This document shows, one piece after another, positions 6,331 to 12,067 of a stretch of DNA of 13,607 nt. This DNA comes from Fervidifonticultor_A sp037443565 (GTDB taxonomy: Bacteria; Sysuimicrobiota; Sysuimicrobiia; Sysuimicrobiales; Humicultoraceae): the NCBI GenBank assembly GCA_037443565.1, contig JBBIOB010000068.1:1-13607 (forward strand). Reading direction: 5' to 3'. How positions within the stretch are numbered: the first letter of the stretch is position 1; every line of letters starts with the position of its first letter. A model generated the notes under the pieces. It did no database searches, was not told the DNA's origin, and saw only the letters and a list, made by a program, of their open reading frames with translations. Position numbers and translations under genes: made by a program.

Positions 6331-7086
6331 TTACTCTCCGATCGCTACGGCCCTGGCCACTCGCCCCACCAGAAGGCGGGCCGCGATGTTCACGAGCACC
6401 GTCACGAGGAGGAGGGCCGCCCCGGCGTAGATCAGCGCGGCCACGTGGAGGTCGGCGGTCGCCTCCGCGAACTCGTTGGCGATCACCGCCGGGATGGTGT
6501 AGGCGGGCGCGAGCAGGGACGCCTTGATCTGCCGGACGTTGCCGATGACCATGGTGACGGCCATCGTCTCGCCCAGGGCCCGCGCCAGGGCCAGGAAGAT
6601 CGCTCCCATGATCCCGGAGCGGGCGTAGGGGAGCACGGCACTGCGCGTCGTCTCCCAGCGTGTGGCCCCCAGCGCCAGCGCCGCTTCCCGCTGCATGGTG
6701 GGGACGGCCCGCATCACCTCGGTGCTGACGGCGACGATGAAGGGCACGACCATGATCGCCAGGATCAGCCCGGCGGTGAGCATGCCGATCCCCAGCGGCG
6801 GTCCCTGAAAGAGCGGCAGGAACCCGAGCGTCCCTGTTAGCAGCGGGGTCAGCGAGGTGCGCACCCAGGGAGCGAGCACGAAGATCCCCCACAACCCGAA
6901 CACCACGCTGGGGACCGCCGCCAGCAGTTCCACCAGGAAGCCGACGGGAACGCGCAGCCAGCCGGGCGCGAGCTCGGAGAGGAAGATGGCCACCCCCAGG
7001 CCCAGGGGGACGGCGATCACCAGCGCCAGGGCCGAGGACACCAGCGTCCCGTAGATGAAGGGTAAGGCGCCGAACTCACCCGCCAC
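6331..7086 (-). CDS. pstC: PstC phosphate ABC transporter permease, N-terminally truncated
   Basis: The frame gives 251 residues of PstC: AGEFGALPFIYGTLVSS, AIFLSELAP, LLAAVPSVVFGLWGI, a GPPLGIGMLTAGLILAIMV helix, and the EAA loop REAALALGATRWETTRSAVLP, ending in ALGETMAVTMVIGN and a last helix. Normal PstC is about 300-320 residues. PstC-like sequence continues upstream of the nominal GTG (7086) as FFVTSTWDPV, to about 7113, and then breaks into insertion-sequence DNA. The first membrane helix and the true start are therefore gone, and pstS, which normally precedes pstC, is absent. Without them this operon copy may be silent or driven by a promoter in the inserted DNA. Confidence 0.88.
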   Translation of the reverse strand: MAGEFGALPFIYGTLVSSALALVIAVPLGLGVAIFLSELAPGWLRVPVGFLVELLAAVPSVVFGLWGIFVLAPWVRTSLTPLLTGTLGFLPLFQGPPLGIGMLTAGLILAIMVVPFIVAVSTEVMRAVPTMQREAALALGATRWETTRSAVLPYARSGIMGAIFLALARALGETMAVTMVIGNVRQIKASLLAPAYTIPAVIANEFAEATADLHVAALIYAGAALLLVTVLVNIAARLLVGRVARAVAIGE

Positions 7087-7119
7087 GGGATCCCACGTGG
7101 ACGTGACGAAGAAGGCCAG

Positions 7120-7508
7120 ACGGCGCCAACGGCGTGATCCGGGCGGCGTTCGCCTTCCTGCGCGTGTTCCCGGTCCGGGACCGGGTGCCGGGGCCGGCGA
7201 GCTGGCTGGTGCTGCGTCGCACGCTGGATGGGCGAGCGGAGCTGAAGTACTACCTCAGCAATGCCCCGCGGGCGACCCGTCCCCGCGCTCTTGTACGTGT
7301 GAGCGGCATGCGGTGGCCGATCGAGCGGGCCTTCGCGGAGTGCAAGGACGAACTCGGGATGGATCACTATGAAACCCGGACCTGGCGCGGCTGGCATCAT
7401 CATCAGACCATGACCCTGCTCGCGCATCACTTCCTCGTGCGCCTGCGGGTCCGCCTAAGTGCTGTGATTCATACCATCGGCCAGGGTCTCGATCTGCGGC
7501 CAGTCTAA
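7120..7508 (+). pseudogene. IS701-like DDE transposase, C-terminal fragment
   Basis: The plus-strand frame reads through WLVLRRTLDGRAELKYYLSN, RVSGMRWPIERAFAECKDELGMDHYE and TRTWRGWHHHQTMTLLAHHFL. These are conserved in the C-terminal part of IS701-type (DDE_5) transposases; the final catalytic Glu is probably within RAFAECKDELG. The N-terminal half with the two catalytic aspartates is missing: the frame begins at the exact point where pstC ends. Family-like sequence stops near 7455, and the remaining residues to the stop at 7508 run into the oppositely oriented istA fragment. It is a relic truncated at the N-terminus and probably altered at the C-terminus. Confidence 0.78.
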
Positions 7509-7658
7509 CCCCGCCGCGCGAGCCCGGGCCACCGCCATCCCTACGGCGCCCACGCTGATCCCCACGCTGCCGGCGATCTCCCGGTGACTGCGTCCCAGCA
7601 GGAACTTCTGACGGAGAAGTTCGCGGGTCTGTCGCATGGATAGCCGTTTCGTCGCCAT
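7455..7658 (-). pseudogene. istA: IS21-family transposase IstA, N-terminal fragment
   Basis: The 67-residue frame starts with ATG (7658) preceded by GAGGAGG and reads MATKRLSMRQTRELLRQKF, SHREIAGSVGISVGAVG, and then ARARAAGLDWP. This is the helix-turn-helix start of IS21 IstA transposases, normally about 400-500 residues with a DDE core. The core and the helper ATPase istB are missing. Similarity ends shortly after WPQIE and the frame stops by running into the opposing IS701 fragment. Its own upstream region with IS21-type repeats is still in place, so this is the left end of an IS21 element that lost everything downstream. Confidence 0.75.
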
Positions 7659-7779
7659 CGCCCCTCCTCGGGGCGCATGACATGTCCGACTACCCAGCGT
7701 CGATTAGAGTACCGGTCCTTTGCCGCCCCCGGCTCAGGATACCGAACCGGCTGGGGGGACCCGATCAATCGTTCGGGCT

Positions 7780-7893
7780 GATCACGATCCTCCGAAATCG
7801 GCGATCACGATCCCGAAACGCGTGATCACGATGGACCGAAACAGGCGATCACGATGCTCCGAAACGGGCGATCACGATGGGCCGAAACGCGCA
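7780..7893 (-). mobile_element. IS21-type left end with five tandem repeats
   Basis: GATCACGAT occurs five times, at 7780, 7803, 7824, 7847 and 7870, giving steps of 23, 21, 23 and 23 bp. Four of the copies are followed closely by CCGAAA; the core of each unit is GATCACGAT, 2-3 variable bases, then CCGAAA. The array ends at ...CGCGCA (7893), so the outer tip read in the istA direction starts 5'-TGCGCG, matching the TG...CA ends of IS21 elements. Multiple terminal repeats, thought to be transposase-binding sites, are known for IS21-family ends. The array sits upstream of the istA fragment, in the expected left-end position. About 90 bp (7689-7779) separate it from the istA leader. Confidence 0.68.
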
Positions 7894-7938
7894 CGAAACA
7901 CAGACAAGGGGGCCGCTAGACCATGTGGGCGAGTGCGT

Positions 7939-8345
7939 GGTCTTGAACGCCTCATCGCGCGCGTATGTTGGTCGCTCCTGGCCGGTGGGTGCTCAAGGCG
8001 CTGACACCGGCCTCATGCTCCCGAGCTCCCGCGCCACGAGGGATGCAGACCTGATCGGTCCGGCCGACGGTGAGCAGATAGTGGAGCACCTCGTGTCGGC
8101 TTTGGGCGTGGACCTGAGAAACACCTTCACGTTCGAGATCCGCCGGGCATCGAACGCGGATCCGGACTCGCCGGAACCTCCCATGCAGTTGCATGTCTCC
8201 GCCTGGATCGGAGGCAACCGGTGCGACGAGGCCGTGGTGATAGCGGTTTTCGCACCCACGAACCCTTGCGGCCCGCGGGAGGTGATCTCGGCGCTGCCGG
8301 AAGTCGGGGAGGTACCCGCAGTCCCCGTGCCTGTCCCAGCGCGAA
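7939..8345 (+). pseudogene. AbiEii-type nucleotidyltransferase toxin remnant, frameshifted
   Basis: Three plus-strand frames together recover an AbiEii/AbiGii-like toxin. Frame one gives LERLIARVCWSLLAG (7942 on). A second frame at 7986 gives WVLK. The third gives RATRDADLIGPADGE, then VDLRNTFTFEIRRASN, MQLHVSAWIGGNRCDEAVVIAVF and PREVISALPEVGEVPAVPVPV. In intact relatives the order is FERLLAR, WVLKGG, R-T-D-DL, VDLGDxFxF, H/V-A-L-G-FE, and then a PExL...VPA-P segment, so the order is conserved. At least two frameshifts and the loss of the N-terminus show that it is broken. The third frame stays open to 8380. It begins right after the IS21 end. Assignment is by recalled family pattern. Confidence 0.58.
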
Positions 8346-8439
8346 CCCGCCCCCCTACGTATCCGGCGGGCCCGGTGTAAGATCGGCGTAAGAGACTCGC
8401 CCCCGACTGAAACACAGTCAGGACGCGGGTTTGGGTGAT

Positions 8440-8495
8440 CGACCTTCGGGATCATAACCCGAAGGTCGGAGGTTCAAATCCTCCCCCCGCTCCCA
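8440..8495 (+). tRNA. tRNA-fMet(CAT) 3' half within an attachment-site-like inverted repeat
   Basis: From the anticodon loop onward the DNA matches an initiator tRNA: loop ATCATAA with CAT at 8453-8455, anticodon stem GGG/CCC, T arm GGAGG-TTCAAAT-CCTCC (8468-8484), acceptor strand CCCCGCT (8485-8491), discriminator C and encoded CCA (8493-8495). The 5' half does not match: a CGCGGG at 8424 could pair with part of the acceptor, but the D arm is about five bases short and does not fold. Instead, the bases left of the loop mirror the right side exactly (8440-8450 versus 8458-8468). It is best read as a tRNA fragment left by an integrative element, not a working tRNA. Confidence 0.62.
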
Positions 8496-8576
8496 ATGGT
8501 CGCGCCCGACGGCAGACCCGGACTCAGCCCATCTTCCATCCAGTCCCAACCATTGTCGAGACGAGACCTGGGGGAG

Positions 8577-8606
8577 TTGCAGTGTCCTCGCAAAGTGGAG
8601 CAGAAT
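8577..8606 (+). promoter_or_regulatory. Weak candidate promoter of abiEi
   Basis: TTGCAG (8577-8582) and CAGAAT (8601-8606) are separated by 18 bp just upstream of abiEi, with 3/6 and 4/6 consensus matches. The inverted-repeat arms described separately straddle this -10 element. The location fits, but the score is low. Confidence 0.22.
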
Positions 8607-8624
8607 ATCACCAAGTGAGGACAC
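8582..8624 (+). promoter_or_regulatory. Inverted-repeat operator in front of abiEi
   Basis: GTGTCCTC (8582-8589) and GAGGACAC (8617-8624) form a perfect 8-bp inverted repeat with 27 bp between the arms; two bases further in, a C-G pair adds to it (GTGTCCTCGC/GTGAGGACAC with one mismatch). The right arm lies 2 bp before the abiEi ATG and includes its GTGAGG ribosome-binding site. AbiEi-family antitoxins are known to bind inverted repeats in their own promoter and repress it, so this is a likely autoregulatory operator. In RNA the same pairing could hide the ribosome-binding site. Confidence 0.5.
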
Positions 8625-8626
8625 CC

Positions 8627-9226
8627 ATGAGTAGGCCAGACCATCGGCGCCTGTTTGACATCGCCTCCGAGCAGGGCGGGTATTTCACCGCCCGGCAGGC
8701 GCGTGAGGCGGGATTCAGCCGGTGGGCCATCATCCACCATGTCCGCCGGCGACGCTTTCGGCGCATCCGCCGGGGCCTGTACCGCCTGGACCAGTACCCG
8801 CCCTCAGCGGAGGAACGAGTGATCGCGGCATGGCTGGCTGCCGGCCACGCCGCCCTCATTTCGCACGAGACCGCGCTCCAGCTGCACGGTCTCTCCGATG
8901 TGCTCCCCCAGGCCATCCACCTGACGGTTCCGCGGAGTCACCGGCGCGTCGCCGGTCGCCTGCCGCAGGGGGTCGTCGCTCACACCACGACCCGCCCGGT
9001 ACCCGAGGGTCAGGTGGTCCGGCGGGGCGTCCTCCGGTTCACTGCTCCGGCGCGAAGCATTCTGGACGCAGCGGAGGCCGGGACGGGTCCCGAGCAAATC
9101 GTCCGTGCTGTCCAGCAGGTCATCGAGCAGGGCCTGGCGACCCGAAGGCAGCTCCTGGCGCTGGCGCGGCAGCGTCCCCGTCGGGTAGAGGCGCTGATCG
9201 TCCGCGCGGTGGAGAACGCCACGTGA
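8627..9226 (+). CDS. abiEi: AbiEi-type antitoxin (type IV TA transcriptional regulator)
   Basis: This 199-residue protein has an N-terminal winged helix (residues about 5-60: LFDIASEQGGYFTARQAREAGFS, then RRIRRGLYRLDQYP) and a C-terminal AbiEi domain with ISHETALQLHGLSD, HLTVPRSHRR and RFTAPARSILDAAEAG. This is the usual build of AbiEi antitoxins that neutralise AbiEii nucleotidyltransferase toxins without binding them directly and that repress their own operon. The reading frame is open to 8435, but the extra 64 residues translate the tRNA fragment and lack family features; the ATG at 8627 with GTGAGG just upstream is the natural start. Its stop overlaps the toxin's GTG start by 4 bp (GTGA), although that toxin is only a stub here. 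Confidence 0.85.
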   Translation: MSRPDHRRLFDIASEQGGYFTARQAREAGFSRWAIIHHVRRRRFRRIRRGLYRLDQYPPSAEERVIAAWLAAGHAALISHETALQLHGLSDVLPQAIHLTVPRSHRRVAGRLPQGVVAHTTTRPVPEGQVVRRGVLRFTAPARSILDAAEAGTGPEQIVRAVQQVIEQGLATRRQLLALARQRPRRVEALIVRAVENAT

Positions 9227-9279
9227 GATATGCCGATGCCAGCGCATTCCGGCGTGCGCTTCTATTGATGTTTTCGTAA
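9223..9279 (+). pseudogene. AbiEii toxin, N-terminal stub
   Basis: A GTG overlapping the abiEi stop opens VRYADASAFRRAL, which closely resembles the M-(K/R)-Y-x-x-x-x-A-F-R-x-A-L start of AbiEii toxins. After 13 codons similarity ends and the frame terminates (LLMFS, then TAA at 9277-9279). The overlap and position are exactly those of the toxin gene in intact AbiE operons, so this is its truncated beginning. The missing body could correspond to sequence like the remnant at 7939-8345, but that piece lies upstream of abiEi, so it is not a simple continuation. Confidence 0.6.
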
Positions 9280-9300
9280 TACAGTGACATATGAGGCATC

Positions 9301-9333
9301 AAAAAAGGCCGGTGTGCCTGAGAAAGCCCCGGC
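9301..9333 (-). terminator. Candidate intrinsic terminator, minus strand
   Basis: Read on the minus strand, GCCGG (9333-9329) and CCGGC (9312-9308) form a 5-bp GC stem around a 16-base loop, followed within one base by six T (9306-9301). The stem is short and the loop long, but the U-tract is clear. It would end minus-strand transcripts coming from the regulator gene, whose stop lies about 310 bp away. Confidence 0.4.
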
Positions 9334-9379
9334 GCTTCCAGGGCCGTCTCCAGGGCCATCGTCAGGCCCGCGCGCAGAC

Positions 9380-9402
9380 GGCGCCCGCGACCGGCGGGCG
9401 CC
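9380..9402. repeat. Perfect 9-bp GC hairpin
   Basis: GGCGCCCGC (9380-9388) and GCGGGCGCC (9394-9402) are exact inverted repeats around a 5-base loop. No T-run follows on either strand, so intrinsic termination is uncertain. It lies downstream of the minus-strand regulator and could stabilise the 3' end of its mRNA or act with Rho. Confidence 0.5.
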
Positions 9403-9647
9403 TGAGTGTTGTGTATCGTGCTCTTTCAGTACTGACTACTGTCCGCGAGCATGATAGTGTGACATCCGCGCATTTGGCCTATTGGGCTCCCCACCGTTCA
9501 CTCGTCCACTGCCCAGTAGACGGATGACTTCTCAGAGCCCTCTCCAGTGCGTCGACCTGAGCGGTGAACACCTGGCCTCGATAGGCGCAGACGCGAGCAT
9601 CGCGACCGGCCCGTGGAGGGATTCGCAACAGTGGTCGCGGGCCTTCT

Positions 9648-11249
9648 CTACCCATCCCTCCCAGCCGGACGCCATCCTGTATGCCCCGGGGTCCGGTTGG
9701 GCTGAAGCGCCGCCATGGGTGGCCGCCTGCCCGAGGACGCGGGCAGCATCGCTTCACCGCCGAGCGCGTAGGCCACCGCATCTTCCACACGCATCTCCTG
9801 CCCCTCAGCCCAGGCCCTGACGGCCGCCTCAGCGCCGAGGTCTGCCCGGGCCCTGCTCATCGCCTCCTCGAACTCCGCCCGAGGATCCAGCAGCAGCGGC
9901 GCCTCGAAGCGGTCGGCGACCCCCGACACGGCGCCGCCCAGGCGCAGCGCCCGCTCGAAGGCGCCCTCGGCGAAGGCGAGGAGCGCGAATCCTTCGATGG
10001 CGCGGATCAGGTCATCGCGATCTCCCATGTCCTGGGCCAGGCTGACATACTCCCCGAAGCTGGCGCGCGCCTCGTTGATACGTCCCTCTCGCAGGGCCAG
10101 CCTGCCCAGCGAACCGATGGTGCGCGCGACCCCTGCCCACGCGGCATGCTCACGTCCCACGGCCAGGCTTTCTTCCAGGCGAGTCCTGGCTCTCTCCAGA
10201 TCCCCCTGGACCAGGGCCAGATCGCCGAGTTCATTGAGCGCGCGGGTGATTCCAATCCAATCTTTGACCTGACGCCGCAGGCCCAGGCATTCTTCGAACA
10301 GCCGCTGCGCCTCCGCCGGATGCCCGCGCCGCCAGGCCACGAGTGCCAGCCCGATATGCGCGAAGGCCATGAGGTACCGGTTGCCCAGGCGCCGGTCGAT
10401 CTCGCGCTTCTCCTCGAAGCACGCCTGCGCATTGTCGAGATTCCCCCGGCTGACGGCCAGCATGCCGAGGTTTTGGAGTACGTTCGACTGTCCGATTTCG
10501 TCGTCCAATTCACGGAAGATGGCCAGGCTTTCGGCGCTCGCGCCGTGGGCGGTGGCATAATCTCCCTGCACCCGGGCAATCGGGCCGAGCGCGTGGAGGG
10601 CGCGGGCAACCCCCGCCCGGTCGCTGATCCGCGTGGCAGTGATCCGGCTCTCTTCCACCAAGGCCCCGGCGGCGTCGTACGCACCCTGCGACCATGCGAG
10701 CTTGCCGGCTTTCAGGAGCATCGCCGCGCGCCGCGGCGTCGCCGCCTGCGCGGCCGGCAGCGCGAGGATCTGCGCCAGCAGCGCCCGTCCCTCGCTGATC
10801 GGGCCACGTTCGGTCCACAGGCGCGCCAGAGCGTCGCCGAACCGCAGGGCGGTCTCCGCTTCCCCGCGGGCGATGGTCCATCGCATCGCGGCCCGAATGT
10901 TTTCGTAGTCTCCCTCGATGCGATCAGACCAGTCGCCGCGATCCCCTGACCCCGGGCCCTCATCGTGCGCCTCGGCCTGTGCCAGGAAGAACGCCTGGTG
11001 CAGGCTGTTGCCGGCCGATCGGAGGTCGGCATCCGGCCACAGGGCCTCGATGACCTGTTCACGGTGCAGGCGACAGCCAGGTGCGAGCGCCAGGACCTTG
11101 ATCAGCGCCCCGGCACGCCGCAGCCGCCAGGCGGACGTATCTATCTTGCGCGACCCGACGGCGACGCGGAAGCCGCCGAGCAGCCAGACGCTCAGCCGGT
11201 TATCGGCACCGGCAGGTGGCTCGCCCTCGAGAGATGATGGAGCACGCAT
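9648..11249 (-). CDS. AfsR/SARP-like regulator: winged helix fused directly to TPR repeats (ATPase domain missing)
   Basis: This 533-residue protein has three parts. Residues 18-86 are an OmpR-type winged helix as in SARP/AfsR regulators (LSVWLLGGFRVAVGSRKI, AWRLRRAGALIKVLALAPG, LHREQVIEALWPDADLRSAGNSLHQA). At about residue 87 it switches to FFLAQAEAH...WSDRIEGDYENIRAAMRW, a stretch that in large regulators follows the NB-ARC/STAND ATPase. It then has six TPR-like units of 40 residues and ends VEDAVAYALGG before a low-complexity tail. Full-length relatives are about 900-1000 residues, so the transcriptional-activation (BTAD) and ATPase parts are missing in frame. The ATG at 11249 is used; a TTG at 11258 is possible. 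No strong ribosome-binding site is seen. Its target genes are unknown. Confidence 0.75.
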   Translation of the reverse strand: MRAPSSLEGEPPAGADNRLSVWLLGGFRVAVGSRKIDTSAWRLRRAGALIKVLALAPGCRLHREQVIEALWPDADLRSAGNSLHQAFFLAQAEAHDEGPGSGDRGDWSDRIEGDYENIRAAMRWTIARGEAETALRFGDALARLWTERGPISEGRALLAQILALPAAQAATPRRAAMLLKAGKLAWSQGAYDAAGALVEESRITATRISDRAGVARALHALGPIARVQGDYATAHGASAESLAIFRELDDEIGQSNVLQNLGMLAVSRGNLDNAQACFEEKREIDRRLGNRYLMAFAHIGLALVAWRRGHPAEAQRLFEECLGLRRQVKDWIGITRALNELGDLALVQGDLERARTRLEESLAVGREHAAWAGVARTIGSLGRLALREGRINEARASFGEYVSLAQDMGDRDDLIRAIEGFALLAFAEGAFERALRLGGAVSGVADRFEAPLLLDPRAEFEEAMSRARADLGAEAAVRAWAEGQEMRVEDAVAYALGGEAMLPASSGRRPPMAALQPNRTPGHTGWRPAGRDG

Positions 11250-11421
11250 GCGCCGCAATCAGAGGGTACTGAGATTCCCCTCGGGTTCGCGGCGCCTCGA
11301 TCGTTCTCCTCTGAGCGGTAAGGTCGGCAAGTCCATCGCCGAGGGCTCCGGGAGTGGCCGGCGCACTGCTCCTCACCTTCCACGGCTGGTAGCAGGAGCG
11401 GATGCGACGGAAGGAGCGGCG

Positions 11422-11814
11422 TCAGCCGCGGGTATGCTTGCGAATGAACGCGGCGATGGCAGCCTTGTCGACACCCCCCGCAGCGGTCGACAGCACAAGG
11501 TGCTCGAACGCCCGGTCCGACGCGTCAAGTGTGAAGCCGTTCACCTTCAAGAATGTGAAGGCGGCCATCGCGCCTACTCTTTTGTTGCCATCGACGAATG
11601 GGTGGTTCTTTACGATGAAAAAGAGGTAGGCCGCAGCCATTTCGAAGAGGTCGGTGTGGAAAAACCGCCCTCCGGCTCCCGCCTGCGGCATCGCAAGGGC
11701 CGACTGTAGCAGACCCATGTCCCGAACGCCGGCAGCCCCTCCGTAGCGCTCGATCTGGTCTCGATGGATCTCAAGGACTTCGTCGAGACCCAGAAAGACT
11801 GGGGCATCCGTCAC
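11422..11814 (-). CDS. doc: Doc-type toxin (Fic fold, death-on-curing family)
   Basis: This 130-residue protein carries the Doc variant of the Fic motif, HPFVDGNKRVG (residues 71-81), after FLGLDEVLEIHRDQIERYGG and RDMGLLQSALAMPQ, all standard for the family. Doc toxins phosphorylate elongation factor EF-Tu and stop translation. Catalytic His71, the Asp-Gly in place of the AMPylator's extra residues, and Asn77-Lys78-Arg79 are all present, so it should be active. The GTG at 11814 overlaps the antitoxin's stop by 4 bp (GTGA) and gives the usual length of about 126-130; the longer reading frame up to 11922 lies inside the antitoxin gene and is rejected. Confidence 0.9.
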   Translation of the reverse strand: MTDAPVFLGLDEVLEIHRDQIERYGGAAGVRDMGLLQSALAMPQAGAGGRFFHTDLFEMAAAYLFFIVKNHPFVDGNKRVGAMAAFTFLKVNGFTLDASDRAFEHLVLSTAAGGVDKAAIAAFIRKHTRG

Positions 11815-12038
11815 CGAGCCAGCCGCTTTAGCATCTTGCCATACTTCCTGTTGCCTTCCGCCAGCGCGGCGCGGAAACGCTTCTGCCTCTCCAGATCGCG
11901 GACCGGTGTGACGATCAGGCACCTCCCGTCCGTGGTGATCGAGAGCGGGGTGTCGGCTTCAACCTCAAGCAGATCGAGGACGCCTTTGTCGATGACCAGG
12001 GCCAGGCTGTTCCCGTGCTTCGTCAGATGCTTGATCAC
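11811..12038 (-). CDS. AbrB/MazE-type antitoxin paired with Doc
   Basis: This 75-residue protein has a SpoVT/AbrB swapped-hairpin DNA-binding domain: MIKHLTKHGNSLALVIDKGVL, then LLEVEADTPLSITTDGRCLIVTP. A basic helical tail (DLERQKRFRAALAEGNRKYGKMLKRLAR) is the likely toxin-binding part. It precedes doc with a 4-bp overlap, so it is the antitoxin and probable autorepressor. The start is GTG at 12038 with GGAGG (12046-12050) 7 bp upstream. Classical Doc pairs with Phd; here the antitoxin is of the AbrB class, a combination also seen in other bacteria. Confidence 0.88.
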   Translation of the reverse strand: MIKHLTKHGNSLALVIDKGVLDLLEVEADTPLSITTDGRCLIVTPVRDLERQKRFRAALAEGNRKYGKMLKRLAR

Positions 12039-12067
12039 GATACGGCCTCCAGGGGTCTATCTTACCG

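Larger units (their letters stand above)
9280..9647. other. Non-coding stretch between the abiEii stub and the regulator
   Basis: No frame here resembles a protein I recognise. The left edge is AT-richer than its surroundings (9262-9306), which suggests a junction of foreign DNA. The stretch holds a candidate minus-strand terminator (9301-9333), a strong hairpin (9380-9402), a 10-bp palindrome TCAGTACTGA (9426-9435) and two GTGACAT words (9284 and 9456 areas). Some of it may be the 3' untranslated region of the minus-strand regulator, or the scar where the AbiEii body was lost. Confidence 0.4.

Noticed and set aside
4551..6527. A 658-codon open frame on the plus strand across the pst operon
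   Set aside because: It lies antisense to intact pstB and pstA; the translation is rich in Gln, Arg, His and Gly with no domain, a typical shadow in GC-rich DNA.
7780..7878. Possible small CRISPR array because of five evenly spaced repeats
   Set aside because: The repeat unit is only 21-23 bp in total with no variable spacers of normal size and no cas genes; it fits an IS21 end.
8424..8495. A complete tRNA-Met gene
   Set aside because: The acceptor pairs only partly and the D arm is about five bases short and does not fold; only the 3' half is tRNA-like.
8418..8624. A minus-strand 68-codon frame containing EDLNLRPSGYDPEGR
   Set aside because: This peptide is the antisense translation of the tRNA-fMet fragment, a common false gene call.
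9426..9435. Palindrome TCAGTACTGA
   Set aside because: Ten-base palindromes are expected by chance at this scale, and no promoter or partner site is evident.
9681..10949. A 422-codon plus-strand open frame
   Set aside because: It is antisense to the TPR regulator, whose own frame shows a clear 40-residue repeat; the plus-strand product shows no recognisable features.
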